Program-made: the position numbers and the translations under genes | Notes under the pieces: model-generated | Database searches by the model: none | Told to the model about the DNA's origin: nothing | Seen by the model: only the letters and a program-made list of their open reading frames with translations | Source: Granulicella rosea | GTDB lineage: Bacteria > Acidobacteriota > Terriglobia > Terriglobales > Acidobacteriaceae | DNA length: 64,000 nucleotides | Assembly (NCBI RefSeq): GCF_900188085.1 | Contig: NZ_FZOU01000008.1 | Span: 62,001 to 126,000, forward strand | Direction of reading: 5' to 3' | Shown: positions 1 through 10,100 of the stretch, piece by piece | How the letters are laid out: each line of letters opens with the position of its first letter | Numbering within the stretch: position 1 is the stretch's first letter

Positions 1-474
1 ATCCACCTGCGGCGCGTCCGCTCCGCCGCCGAGATGCAGTTCGATCGCGTGTTGCAGGCCCGGAAGAAGCAGCGACGTGGCGAGAAAGTGGTCGAAGAGG
101 ACCTCGCGCTCGTCCATTTCGAGGACGCGGCCATCGACCGAGACCGCCGTCCACTCGGGCGGCGCCGTCGCATGGAGGCCGTCGGTCACAAGCTGCGCCG
201 TCAGGTTCAGGTCATAGCTGCTGGAGTGATAGGCCGGACGGTGTAGCGCCAGATTCCGGTACGCCGTGCCGGCGGGGATCAGCGACGGACCGGCGTACTC
301 AGCCGCGGCGCCGGGGTAGACGCCAATGCCGCGCGTCCCGGTCGCGGCGTGCGAGACGGGCTCCGCAGGCGCGCCTGCCGCACCGGTCCAACCTTCGGCC
401 ATCGCCACCGGCGCCGCCAGCCCCGCACCCGCCGCCACGGCGGTCTTGATGAACTCTCGTCTGCTTGCCCGCAT
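1..474 (-). CDS. Tat-exported protein, N-terminal part (probable glycoside hydrolase)
   Basis: Only the first 158 codons are in the window; the gene runs off the left edge. The start at 474 gives a twin-arginine leader (MRASRREFIKTAVAAGAG), so the product is predicted to be exported folded through the Tat system. After the leader comes a segment reading YRNLALHRPAYHSSSYDLN, then TAQLVTDG. In my knowledge of acidobacterial proteins this resembles the start of F5/8 type C (discoidin-like) regions on secreted glycosidases, often GH2 family. The family cannot be fixed without the missing C-terminal part. It is divergent from the GH3 gene, and two TTAC-N-GTAA motifs lie between them, so the two may share control. 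Confidence 0.6.
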   Translation of the reverse strand, partial: MRASRREFIKTAVAAGAGLAAPVAMAEGWTGAAGAPAEPVSHAATGTRGIGVYPGAAAEYAGPSLIPAGTAYRNLALHRPAYHSSSYDLNLTAQLVTDGLHATAPPEWTAVSVDGRVLEMDEREVLFDHFLATSLLLPGLQHAIELHLGGGADAPQVD

Positions 475-545
475 CGTTCGGCTTTCTCCGTATCCAAGTG
501 CAGACTACAAGAGCGCCACGCGCGCGGGAAGGAAGCGGCGGGCTT

Positions 546-620
546 ATTACAGTAACCCGCGCTCGACGCCCGGCTGCCCGAAGACGCTGTGAACCTGCGC
601 CGCACCCGTGCTTTACGGTA
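546..620. promoter_or_regulatory. Two TTAC-N-GTAA operator-like sites
   Basis: In the 248-bp divergent gap between the Tat protein and the GH3 gene there are two short palindromes, ATTACAGTAAC at 546-556 and CTTTACGGTAAGC starting at 611. A near-identical CTTTACAGTAAGC lies before the TonB-dependent receptor at 6985-6997. The recurrence before functionally linked genes suggests a common repressor or activator site. No cognate protein can be assigned from the sequence. Confidence 0.4.
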
Positions 621-722
621 AGCGGAATAAAGACCGCGCGCCTTTCCTTCTTCTAGACGCCGCCGCTCTGCTACACCAGAGTGAGCCGCAGGAATTATCC
701 TCGCTGGAAGGTTGACGCATTG

Positions 723-2897
723 ATGAAACGGAACGCGAAGCACAAGCCCCTGTCTCCCGGCGCCATTCTGGCCTTTGGCCTGCTTGGATCGTCGTTGCTG
801 CCGGCGCAGGAGAAGCCCCTGTCTTCTCAAGCATGGATGAACTCCAGCCTGACGCCCGAGGCCCGCACCGCGCTGCTGCTGCCCCAGATGACGCTCGACG
901 AGAAGATCGCCGTCGTCCACGGGCTCGACGATGTGGATCACGGTACCGCCGTCGCGCCGGCGGGTCATGCGAAGATCGCGAGCGGCGCGGTGGGCTACGT
1001 GCCGGACATTCCGCGGCTGGGCATTCCGGCGCTGCAGATTGCGGATGCGGCGGTCGGCGTCACCAAGGGCGCGTGGTCGGCGCGCTACTCGACGCCACTG
1101 CCCTCGGCGCTGTGCGAAGCCTCGGCCTGGGACAACGACCTGAGCTTCGAAAAAGGCGCGCTGCTGGGTCGCGAGTTGAAGGACGCCGGCTTCAACATGT
1201 CGCTTGCCGGAGGAACCAACATCGCGCGCGACCCGCGCAACGGCCGCAACTTCGAGTATCTCGGCGAAGACCCCGTGCTCGCCGGCACGCTCGTCGGCCA
1301 GGCCGGACGCGGCGTGCAGTCGCAAGGGGTCATCGGCGACATCAAACACTTCGCCGTCAACGACCAGGAGACGGACCGGACAACGCTGAACGTCGTGATG
1401 GACCGCCGCACGCTGCGCGAGACGGACATGCTCGCCTTCGAGATCGGCATCAAGAGCTCGGGCGTCGACTCCGTCATGTGCGCCTACAACAAGTACAACG
1501 GCGACTATGCCTGCGAGAGCCCCGAGCTGTTGCGCGATGTGCTGAAGCGCGACCTCGGCTTCAAGGGCTTCGTCATCTCCGACTGGGGCGCGACGCACAC
1601 CGCCGTGAAGGCCGCGAACGCGGGACTCGACATGCAGATGCCTGGCAACAAGTGGTTCGGCGAGCCGCTGAAGCAGGCCGTGCTGCATGGCGAGGTCTCG
1701 CAGGCGCGGTTGGACGACATGGTCAGCCGCATCCTGCGCGCGGAGTTCGCGGCGGGTCTCTTCGATCGCAAGCCCACGACGCAGGTCTCGGATATCGAGG
1801 CGGGCATGGCGACCGCGCAGAGGATCGCCGAGGAGGGCGCGGTGCTGCTGAAGAACGACCATGCGCAGCTTCCGCTCACGGCGAAGGCGCGCACGATCCT
1901 GCTGGTCGGCGGCCATGCGGATGTGGGCGTGCTGACCGGCGGCGGCTCGTCCCGCGTCGATGGTCCCGGAGGCAACGCCATCCCCGCGACCGGCGACCGC
2001 GCCATCACATACCTCCGCTCTTCGCCCTTGAAGGAGCTGCAGGCGAGGATGCCGGACACGACGATCCGCTTCGACTCCGGCGACGACCCGGCGAAGGCCG
2101 CCGAGCTGGCAAAGACCGTCGATGTCGCCATCGTCTTCGCCACGCAGTACTCGCGCGAGGACCGCGACCTGGTCGACCTCTCGCTGCCGGACCGGCAGGA
2201 CGCGCTCATTGCAGCGGTTGCCACGGCGAATCCGCACACGGTCGTCGTGCTCGAGACCGGCGACCCGGTCACGATGCCGTGGCTTGGCAAAGTCCCTGCG
2301 GTGCTCGAGGCATGGTACCCTGGCATCCACGGCGCGCAGGCCATCGCCAACCTGCTGACCGGCGCGGTGTCGCCTTCGGGCAAGCTCGCGATCAGCTTCC
2401 CGGCTGCCGAGGCCGATCTGCCGCATGCAAAGCTCTTCGACACGCCCAAGGGCGCGCCCGAGGTTCACTACACCGAGGGCCTGAAGGTCGGCTACAAGTG
2501 GTACGACGCCGAAGGCAAGCATCCACTCTTCGCCTTCGGCCACGGTCTCTCGTACAGCAGCTTTGCCTACTCCGGTTTGAAGACGGCCATGTCCGACAAG
2601 CTGCATGTGAGCTTCACGCTGACGAACACCGGCAACGTCGCCGCGACCGAGATCGCCGAGGTCTACGCCACGCTGCCCGACGGCACAGGCGAACCGCCCA
2701 GGAGGCTGATCGGGTGGCGGCGCGTGAAGCTCGCGCCGAAGCAGAGCCAGGAGGTCGAGATCATGGTCGACCCGATGCTGCTCTCCGTCTTCGATGCGGC
2801 AAAGAATGGCTGGAGCCTGACGCCGGGCAGGTATGTCATTCATGCGGGCGGCTCCTCGCAGAGCCTTCCGCTCGAAGCCGAGCTCAAGGTGAAGTAG
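723..2897 (+). CDS. GH3 family beta-glucosidase/beta-xylosidase, secreted
   Basis: A 724-residue glycoside hydrolase family 3 enzyme that removes terminal beta-linked glucose or xylose from oligosaccharides. The N-terminal stretch MKRNAKHKPLSPGAILAFGLLGSSLLPAQ looks like a Sec signal peptide, so it probably acts in the periplasm. The TIM-barrel half contains GLDDVDHG, LGIPALQIADA and NFEYLGEDP; the nucleophile is Asp287 in VISDWGATH. The second half has GGGSSRVDG, and the C-terminal about 100 residues (SFTLTNTGNVAATEIAEVY) form the fibronectin-III-like domain usual in this family. The ATG at 723 is preferred over the in-frame GTG at 681, because a GGAAGG sits upstream and it begins the signal peptide cleanly. 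A strong hairpin follows the stop. Substrate preference within GH3 is not resolved. Confidence 0.92.
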   Translation: MKRNAKHKPLSPGAILAFGLLGSSLLPAQEKPLSSQAWMNSSLTPEARTALLLPQMTLDEKIAVVHGLDDVDHGTAVAPAGHAKIASGAVGYVPDIPRLGIPALQIADAAVGVTKGAWSARYSTPLPSALCEASAWDNDLSFEKGALLGRELKDAGFNMSLAGGTNIARDPRNGRNFEYLGEDPVLAGTLVGQAGRGVQSQGVIGDIKHFAVNDQETDRTTLNVVMDRRTLRETDMLAFEIGIKSSGVDSVMCAYNKYNGDYACESPELLRDVLKRDLGFKGFVISDWGATHTAVKAANAGLDMQMPGNKWFGEPLKQAVLHGEVSQARLDDMVSRILRAEFAAGLFDRKPTTQVSDIEAGMATAQRIAEEGAVLLKNDHAQLPLTAKARTILLVGGHADVGVLTGGGSSRVDGPGGNAIPATGDRAITYLRSSPLKELQARMPDTTIRFDSGDDPAKAAELAKTVDVAIVFATQYSREDRDLVDLSLPDRQDALIAAVATANPHTVVVLETGDPVTMPWLGKVPAVLEAWYPGIHGAQAIANLLTGAVSPSGKLAISFPAAEADLPHAKLFDTPKGAPEVHYTEGLKVGYKWYDAEGKHPLFAFGHGLSYSSFAYSGLKTAMSDKLHVSFTLTNTGNVAATEIAEVYATLPDGTGEPPRRLIGWRRVKLAPKQSQEVEIMVDPMLLSVFDAAKNGWSLTPGRYVIHAGGSSQSLPLEAELKVK

Positions 2898-2921
2898 CGG
2901 AGCTTTGCGGACCGCAGACAA

Positions 2922-2964
2922 ATGCCCGTCGATGCGAACAGCATCGGCGGGCATCTCCTTCTTT
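2922..2964 (+). terminator. Hairpin terminator after GH3 gene
   Basis: ATGCCCGTCGATGC (2922-2935), a 5-base loop, then GCATCGGCGGGCAT (2941-2954), pairing at 13 of 14 positions. A pyrimidine/T-rich stretch follows. It lies 25 bp after the GH3 stop codon. Confidence 0.7.
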
Positions 2965-2970
2965 GGAGGT

Positions 2971-3135
2971 AAGAACAAGCAACAGCAAAGGCCAAGCAGA
3001 TCCTCCGCTGCGCGAAGGGATGACAAGCACTAGAGCGCATTGCCTTTAGGTCTGGAGCACCCACCTAAGATGCTCGTCATCCTGAGCGTAGCGAAGGACC
3101 CCCGTATTGGCTCTTGCCGTTGTCTGTTCTTGCTT
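2971..3135. repeat. Dispersed acidobacterial repeat pair, inverted
   Basis: Two diverged copies of the same intergenic repeat face each other: 2971-3023, ending in gcgcgaagggatgac, and 3076-3135, beginning gtcatcctgagcgtagcg. They sit between the convergent GH3 and GH28 genes, so a transcript could fold into a long hairpin and act as a terminator from either side. Confidence 0.6.
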
Positions 3136-3156
3136 GGGACCATCGCGTAATCTGTT

Positions 3157-4851
3157 CTAGTGACGCGCCGTAAACGGTTGTCCGTCGACGTAGATGGCGC
3201 CCGCCGGCACTTCGGCGCTCACCTGCAACGGGGTCTTTGCGCGGTGCAGGTCGTTGGCGAAGAGAGCGATCTCCGCGCACTTCTCCCCTTGCACCTTCAC
3301 GAACAAATGATTCCTGCCGGTCGGATAGTTCCCGCTGATACTCACATCGGTGACGTTCTTCAGCAGAATGGACTCCGCACCCTGCGAAGGCGGAGTGCCC
3401 GTGATGGTGCGCAGCGACAGGCCGTCTACATCCTCGCACTGGATCATGCGGCGCGGATCGTTCCTGGTGGAGACAAGATCGATCTCGCTCATGTGCAGAT
3501 TCTTCGCGTGTCGCACATAGAAGCCGAAGGCCGGCATACGTCCGAAGAGCGGCGCTTCGGGATACCCCGTCTCGCGTTCCTGCGGCACGTTGTCCAGCCA
3601 CTTCGCTTCGCCGGGCTCATCGGTCTGGATGCGAATGTTGCGCAGCGTGATGTCCTCCATGGGATAGCCGGGAATACCCATGATCGAACAGGAGATGTGC
3701 GCGCCAAAGGCCTGGACATCGGAGATCATGACCGACTTCAGCCACGCCTTCATCGGCTTCACCTCGTGTCCGACGTTGCGCTGGAGTCGAATCCAGATAG
3801 GGACGCGCGCGTTCCGCATGGTGATGTTCGAGATGGTGACGCCCTCGATGGAGCCGCCGTCAGGCATGAGGATGTTGATGCCCTCGATGATGCGGTAGTC
3901 GTCGCGCCGCTGCTCCGGGCTATAGATGACGGAGTTGGAGAAGGTAATGTTTTCGAAGTGGTGATACCCCTCCGAGCCGATCTTGAACGCGCTGCACGCG
4001 GACGAGATAATGCAGTTCGTCACGGTTACATTCCGGCAGGTCTTGTTGTCGCCGTAGGGGTTATCCGTTTTGATGCAAAGCGCGTCGTCGCCCGTATCGA
4101 TGTCGCAGTCCGAGATCATTACGTCCTCGCACGAGGTTGGATCGATGCCGTCGGTGTTCTGAAAGTTTCCCGGATTCCGGACCTTCACCCCACGGATGAC
4201 GACACGGTTGCAGCCCTGAGGACGCATGGTCCAGCCCACGGCATTCTGCAGCGTCAGGCCCTCGACGAGAACGTCGTGGCACATGACGATCATCACCATC
4301 GGCGAGATGCGCGTCGTGCGGTCCGTATTCGAGGCGGTGCGCCACCAGATGTCGTCTGGCTTTGGCGGCGGATTCTTCGTAGGCGCCATGAACGTCTGGC
4401 TGCGCCCGTCGACCGTGCCGCGGCCCGTCAGCGCAATGTTCGTCTGCTTGTAGCCGATGATCAGATGCCGCGCGACCGCCCAGGTGATGATCTTCTGCAT
4501 CTCCTCGGGCGCGGTGTAATCAGCGGGATCAGGGCTGCCGAGGATCGTCGCGCCGGCTTCCAGATGCAGGTTGACGTTGTTCTTCAGCAGGATCGTCCCG
4601 GTAACATACACGCCCGGCGAGAGGTACACGATGCCGCCGCCGCGCTTCGAGCACTCGTCGATGGCCTTCTGAATCGCAGCCTTGTCCTTGGTCTTGCCAT
4701 CGCCCTTCGCGCCGAAGGAACGCGGGTTCAGCACCTCACCGACAGCCTTCACGTCGTCGCCCGAAGCGACAGGAGACTGCCCGAAGGCGGATGCGGCGGC
4801 GAGAGCGCCCGATCCAGCGACGTACTTCAACATGTTGCGGCGGTCGATCAT
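3157..4851 (-). CDS. GH28 family protein (polygalacturonase-like), Tat-exported
   Basis: A 564-residue right-handed beta-helix protein of glycoside hydrolase family 28, acting on pectin-type galacturonans. The leader MIDRRNMLKYVAGSGALAAASAFG is Tat-like. The start of the mature fold, NPRSFGAKGDGKTKD, is the usual GH28 opening. The catalytic aspartates are present in NTDGIDPTS and DTGDDALCIKT. The family's GHG histidine motif and RIK motif are not recognisable; in the GHG position one reads KIGSEGYHH. The enzyme may therefore have an altered mechanism or specificity (for example rhamnogalacturonan or an exo-mode). It is the second of two tandem paralogues on the minus strand, 135 bp after its neighbour, with a repeat hairpin between them. 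Confidence 0.85.
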   Translation of the reverse strand: MIDRRNMLKYVAGSGALAAASAFGQSPVASGDDVKAVGEVLNPRSFGAKGDGKTKDKAAIQKAIDECSKRGGGIVYLSPGVYVTGTILLKNNVNLHLEAGATILGSPDPADYTAPEEMQKIITWAVARHLIIGYKQTNIALTGRGTVDGRSQTFMAPTKNPPPKPDDIWWRTASNTDRTTRISPMVMIVMCHDVLVEGLTLQNAVGWTMRPQGCNRVVIRGVKVRNPGNFQNTDGIDPTSCEDVMISDCDIDTGDDALCIKTDNPYGDNKTCRNVTVTNCIISSACSAFKIGSEGYHHFENITFSNSVIYSPEQRRDDYRIIEGINILMPDGGSIEGVTISNITMRNARVPIWIRLQRNVGHEVKPMKAWLKSVMISDVQAFGAHISCSIMGIPGYPMEDITLRNIRIQTDEPGEAKWLDNVPQERETGYPEAPLFGRMPAFGFYVRHAKNLHMSEIDLVSTRNDPRRMIQCEDVDGLSLRTITGTPPSQGAESILLKNVTDVSISGNYPTGRNHLFVKVQGEKCAEIALFANDLHRAKTPLQVSAEVPAGAIYVDGQPFTARH

Positions 4852-4892
4852 GCGGTGCTCCTTCTTGTGCTCCTGAAACCGCCCCCGCTTCC

Positions 4893-4963
4893 GTCATCCT
4901 GGGAGAAGCGAAGGATCTCTGTATTTCGTTTTCGTTTGTTCACTTCACTTCGTTCAGGATGAC
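4893..4963. repeat. Dispersed repeat forming a hairpin
   Basis: gtcatcctgggagaagcgaag (from 4893) pairs imperfectly with cttcacttcgttcaggatgac (ending 4963). This is the same repeat family as at 3076 and 30656, lying between the two tandem GH28 genes. Confidence 0.6.
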
Positions 4964-4986
4964 GAGCGGTATGGGAGGGTTCGAGT

Positions 4987-6675
4987 TCAGGCGGGATGGA
5001 ACGATTGCCCATCCACCCTGACCGCGCCGGCGGGCACATTCGCATCCAGCGCCACGGGCGTCTTGGCGCGATGCAGGTCGTTGCCGAAGAAGGAGATCTC
5101 CGCGCTCTTCTCGCCCTGCACGCGGACGAAGACGTTGTTCTTCGCGGTGGGATAGTTGCCTGTGATGGCCGCATCCGTGACGTCGCGCATCAGGATCGTC
5201 TCCGCGCCCGTGGAGGGCGGCGTGCCGGTCACGTTGCGGAGCGAGAGCGCGTTCACGTCGTCGAAGTGGATCATCGGGCGGGGATCGCTCTTCGTCGAGA
5301 CCAGGTCGATGTCGCTCAGGTTGAGTCCGTTGACGTGACGACAGTAGAGGCCGAAGGATGGGAAGCGGCCGAAGAGCGTGCCCTCGGCGTAGCCATGTTC
5401 GCGCTCCGGCACGATGTTGTTGGCCCATGCCGCCTGGCCTGCCTCATCGGTCTGGAGGCGGATGTTGCGCAGGGTGATGTCCTCGGCCGGATGGTCGGGG
5501 ATGCCCGTGATCTGGGAGGTCACGATCTGGCCGAAGGCCTGGACGTTCGAGATCATCACCGAGCGCAGCCACGACTTCATCACCGCGTCCTTGTGGCCGA
5601 TGATGTTCTGCAACCGGATGAAGATCGCGATGCGCGCGTCGCGGATGGTGATGTTCGAGACGGTGACGCCTTCGATCCAGCCGCCGTCCGGCATGAGGAT
5701 GTTGATCGCCGAAATGGTCCGCTCGTCGTCGCGACGGCCCGGCTTGCTGTAGACGACCGAGTTCGAGAAGGTGATGTTCTGGAAGCCGAAGTAGCCCTCC
5801 GAGCCGATCTTGAAGCCGTTGCAGGCCGAGGCCAGAACGCAGTTCGTCACCGTGACGTTGCGGCAGATACGGTTCTCGCCCCAGACATTGTCGCTCTTGA
5901 TGCAGAGCGCGTCGTCGCCCGTATCGACGTCGCAGTCCGAGATCATGACATTCTCGCAGGAGGTCGGGTCGATGCCGTCCGTATTCTGCGTATTCATCGC
6001 GTTGCGCACCTTCACGCCCCGGATGACGACGTGGTAGCAACCCTGCGGACGCAGCGTCCAGCCGACGGAGTTCTGCAGCGTCACTCCTTCGATCAACACG
6101 TTGGTACACATCGCGATCTCGACCATGGGCGAGATGCGTTGCACGCGCTCGGTCTCGGCGGAGCTGCTGGCATGCCACCGGTCCTCGGGCTTCACCGGCG
6201 GGTTCTTCGACTTCGCGAGATACATGTGGTTCGAACCGTCGACCGTGCCCCGCCCCGTGAGCGCGACGTTGGTCTCCTTGAACGCGAGGATCAGATGCCG
6301 GATCGTCACCCAGGTTACGGGCTTCTGCATCTCGGCGGGAGCCTTATAGTCTTCGATGTCCGGGCTGCCCAGCAGCGTGGCGCCGGCGGAGAGATGCAGG
6401 TTCACGTTGCTCTTGATCCAGATCGACCCGGTAAGGTACGTTCCCGGCGAGACGTACACCACTCCTCCGCCTCGCTTCGAGCAGGTGTCGATCGCCCTCT
6501 GAATCGCGGCCGTATCCTTTGTCTTACCGTCGCCCTTCGCGCCAAAGCTGCGGGGGTTCAGCGACTCGGCCTCGGGCTCCGCGTCTTCTTTATAAGCCGC
6601 CGCATAGGCCGCTATTCCCGGACCCGCCAGCGCACCCACCCCCACCACATGTTTCAATATCGAGCGACGATCCAT
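4987..6675 (-). CDS. GH28 family protein, tandem paralogue, Tat-exported
   Basis: A 562-residue paralogue of the gene immediately downstream; the two share NPRSFGAKGDGKTKD, NTDGIDPTSCE, DTGDDALCIK and KIGSEGY, so they arose by duplication. The start at 6675 gives the Tat leader MDRRSILKHVVGVGALAGPG; longer in-frame starts at 6708 and 6783 would put residues before that leader and are less likely. As in its partner, both catalytic aspartate motifs are intact, but GHG is replaced by KIGSEGYFG. The upstream region is shared with the divergent TonB-dependent receptor and holds an inverted repeat of GTTTAC half-sites, consistent with substrate-induced co-expression of receptor and enzymes. Confidence 0.85.
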   Translation of the reverse strand: MDRRSILKHVVGVGALAGPGIAAYAAAYKEDAEPEAESLNPRSFGAKGDGKTKDTAAIQRAIDTCSKRGGGVVYVSPGTYLTGSIWIKSNVNLHLSAGATLLGSPDIEDYKAPAEMQKPVTWVTIRHLILAFKETNVALTGRGTVDGSNHMYLAKSKNPPVKPEDRWHASSSAETERVQRISPMVEIAMCTNVLIEGVTLQNSVGWTLRPQGCYHVVIRGVKVRNAMNTQNTDGIDPTSCENVMISDCDVDTGDDALCIKSDNVWGENRICRNVTVTNCVLASACNGFKIGSEGYFGFQNITFSNSVVYSKPGRRDDERTISAINILMPDGGWIEGVTVSNITIRDARIAIFIRLQNIIGHKDAVMKSWLRSVMISNVQAFGQIVTSQITGIPDHPAEDITLRNIRLQTDEAGQAAWANNIVPEREHGYAEGTLFGRFPSFGLYCRHVNGLNLSDIDLVSTKSDPRPMIHFDDVNALSLRNVTGTPPSTGAETILMRDVTDAAITGNYPTAKNNVFVRVQGEKSAEISFFGNDLHRAKTPVALDANVPAGAVRVDGQSFHPA

Positions 6676-7118
6676 CGGCTTACCTGCCCTCTCCACTTCG
6701 ATCCCCATACTGACAACTCTCCGATTCTGTTGCCCGCATCGATCCGGCGCAAGCAATTTTCCTTGCTCATACCGTAAACTCACACATTCGAAAAGGTTTA
6801 CGCAATGAGTAAAGACGCGTCCTCAACCTTGTGCAAGGACCGCCACCGAAAAAGGACGCAGCCCGCCGTCTCCCTTTCTCCGCTTTCGCCCGCCTGGGAC
6901 GCTGATCCGGCGCCTTTTCAAGGCGAGACTGGAACCGAGCAGATCGGCTATTGTGGGTGCGGCACTCATTCTGACTCTTCAGACCTTTACAGTAAGCGAC
7001 GGTAAATTGCCTTGCGAAGAACTTTTCTGCGCCCGAGAGTAGGACGGATTTTCGAACCACGTTTTCGCGGTTCCAAACCGAATCTGACAGCAGTACATTC
7101 TCTTCCGGGTGGCCTTCC
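6676..7118. other. Divergent intergenic control region, GH28 / TonB-dependent receptor
   Basis: 443 bp without a convincing gene. It contains the inverted repeat at 6766-6809 and a CTTTACAGTAAGC palindrome at 6985-6997. I could not assign -35/-10 elements with confidence. Confidence 0.5.
6766..6809. promoter_or_regulatory. Inverted repeat operator candidate (GTTTAC arms)
   Basis: CTCATACCGTAAAC (6766-6779) and GTTTACGCAATGAG (6796-6809) are reverse complements at 12 of 14 positions, with a 16-bp spacer. The arms contain the GTTTAC half-site also found before araA, the GH51 gene, the GH27 gene at 51402 and the MBL-fold gene. Confidence 0.5.
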
Positions 7119-10100
7119 ATGAAGCTCCAGTCTCCGAAGTTCAAGTTTTCGACTCTCTCGATCTCGCTCCTGATCCTCCTCTTCGCGCTCTTCGCGTATC
7201 TGCCCGTGGCTTACGGGCAGAGCAGCACCGGTACGCTCGAAGGCACCGTCCTCGACCCGCACCACCTGCCGATCTACAACGCGGTGGTCACGGCGGTTCA
7301 GACCGATACGAAACGCACGCTCAAGACGCGCACGACCCGCGCCGGCGTCTACAGCTTTCCCGGTCTCGATGCGGGCAGCTACAGCATCACGATCCTGGCG
7401 CCCAGCTTCGAATCCCAGACCTCCACCGGCATCAACATCGACGCCGGATCGGACGTCACGCAGGACTTCACCCTTCATCCCGGCTCGAACGACGTCTCGA
7501 TCACCGTCTACAGCAGCGCCGACCTGGTCGAGCGCGACAACTCCGCCGTCAGCAACAGCGTGTCGAAGGAGCTGATCGAGAGCATTCCGCTGCCCGACCA
7601 TAGCTCGCTCGGGCTCGTCACTCTCATCCCCGGCGTCGTCGGCGATCCCGTGTATTCGAACGGCGTCATGTCCGAGCTGCCCGGCATCTACACCAACCCG
7701 GCCACGCCCGGCGCCTCGCTCTCGATGGGCGGCAGCCGCCCCGGCCTGGTCTCGCAACTGATCGACGGATTCGACATTACCCAGTCCGGCTACCCTCGCG
7801 CCGGCATCAGCTTTACCCCGTTCTCCATCAAGGGCATCAGCGCGCAGATGGCCGCCATGCAGGCAGAGTTTGGACGCACCGCCGGCGGCATCATCAACCA
7901 GGCCAGCCAGGCCGGCGGCGCCCAGTACCACGGCACCTTCGAGTATCGGCACTACGACCCCGGCTTCGGCCAGGCCTACCGCACCGGAAGCAACCAGCCC
8001 TCCGACCTTCACCAGACTCTCTACGGCGGCGTGATCAGCGGCCCGGTCGGCTTTCCCAAGTGGAAGAAGCTCAAGGACACCTATTTCCTCTTCACGTACG
8101 AGCCTCTGCGCGGCCGTTCGGTGATCTTCTCGCGCGCCCGCGTTCTGGCTCCGGACGAGCTCAACGGCCAGTTCTTCAATCCCACGACCGGCCCAAACGG
8201 CAACGGCCCCGGTGCCGGAAATGGGGACGGCTTCATCAGCTACGACAATTTGAATACGACCGCGCTCGTACAAGGCAACTACCAATCGGCGGTCAACGCC
8301 TCGATCAAGGCCGGGACCGGCGCGCAGGCCGGACAGACCGTACCGCTCAATCCCGCCTACTATCTGTGGAATCTCGACGCCAACGGCTTCCCCACCGGCA
8401 ACCGGGTCGGGGTGACCCCCACGCCGATTCCGAACATCGACGTGAGCGCCCAGGTCGCGCACAATTCGCTGGCGCAGTTCCTGAAGGCTCACTATCCCAC
8501 TCCCTCCAACTCCGGTAAGTACATCAACTTCGACAACGCGCTGGGCACCTATCGGACGGACGGCACGAACTCCTATGCCGCGCGCGGCGTCGTCAATCAC
8601 GACGATCGCTACTCCATTCGCGTCGACCACACCTTCGGCAACAACGATCACATCTTCGCCCGCTACAGCACGGTTCCGGTCAGCGGCGTCCGTTACGGCT
8701 ACCTTGGACCCTCCAACCCGCTCAACAACATCGTCACGGACACCATCACTTCACGCAACTGGGCGTTGAACTACATCCACCTCTTCGGAGGGCACATCGT
8801 GAACGAGACGCGCTTCAGCTATATCCGGGGCAATCGCTATCGTGTTCCCCCGCCGGTCGACCTTAACGCAGATAACGGACCCCAGTTCGGTCTCGCACCC
8901 GCAACCGCCGGCATCGGCTTCCCGGCACTCACCTTCTCCGATGGCAACGCGGTCGGCGGCGGCGGCAGCTTCCAGGACGGAGGACGTTCACTCGACGAGG
9001 CCTACGGCACCGGCAACACGACCACGATCATCCTCGGCCGTCACCAGATAAAATTCGGCGCGGAGTTCCGCGCTCTCCAACTCAACCGTACCGACGGATC
9101 GAACACCTACGGCGGCACCTATCTCTTTTCGAATCAGGATACGGCGGCCAGCACCACCGGCGCGACGACCACCGGCAACTCCATCGCATCGTTCGACCTG
9201 GGCCTCATCAATTCGTTCACGACGGCGGGCGTCCAGCCCTTCTACTACCGCTGGAAGTACATCGCCGGCTTCATCGAGGACTCCTGGAAGGCGCTTCCGA
9301 CCCTCACCGTCAACTACGGCCTGCGCTACAACCTGGAGTATCCGCGCAAGGAGAAGAACAACCTGCAAGGCACCTTCCTGCCCGACGTCACCGGTCATCC
9401 CACCATGGCGAACGGTCAGTTCAGCAGCGCGACCGTGTCGGGCGGCGTCGCCTTCTCCGGCACCAACGGACTGGGCACGACCATCTTCCCGGTCAACTAC
9501 AAGGGCTTCGAACCGCGCTTCGGCGTCGCTTTTTCGCCTAAGCCCTGGATTGTGCTGAAGAGCGGATTCGCCCTGATCCACGCGCCGCTGACCGGCGTCG
9601 GCAACAGCATCGATCCCGCCTTCACGCCTTCCGCCCAGGTGGTCCTGCAGGGCAGCACAGGCGGCGCCAACAACCCATGCAGTCCGTCGAGCTCGACCTG
9701 TTACCCCGCGCTCAGCTACATCACCAACCCGATCGCTCCGGTCACGCGCGTCGGCGCCATCACCAACCAGAATCCGCAGTTCAACTGGGCGACCAACGCG
9801 CTGCTGCCCTATGTCGACCAGAACAACAACGTCCCGTATGTCGAGATCTGGAACGCCGGCGTCCAGTTCCTGCTCAGCAAGGCGACCGTCGTGGAAGCGA
9901 ACTACATCGGTCAGCGGGCCATTCACCTCTACGCGCCCGCAATGGGGGCTAACCTGCCGAGCCAGGCGTCGCTGCTGGCATTGCAGCAGCAGCACTTCTG
10001 CTTCTCCTGCCAGGTCACCGTCGATTACGGCCAGCAGGGTCCCGAGACCGCGCTGCAGCATCAGTCACCCTATCTGCAGTTCTACAACAACCCCATCTAC

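Noticed and set aside
279..3026. Long minus-strand open frame opposite the GH3 gene
   Set aside because: Arginine- and histidine-rich low-complexity translation without domains, typical of antisense frames in high-GC DNA; the GH3 reading on the plus strand is fully supported.
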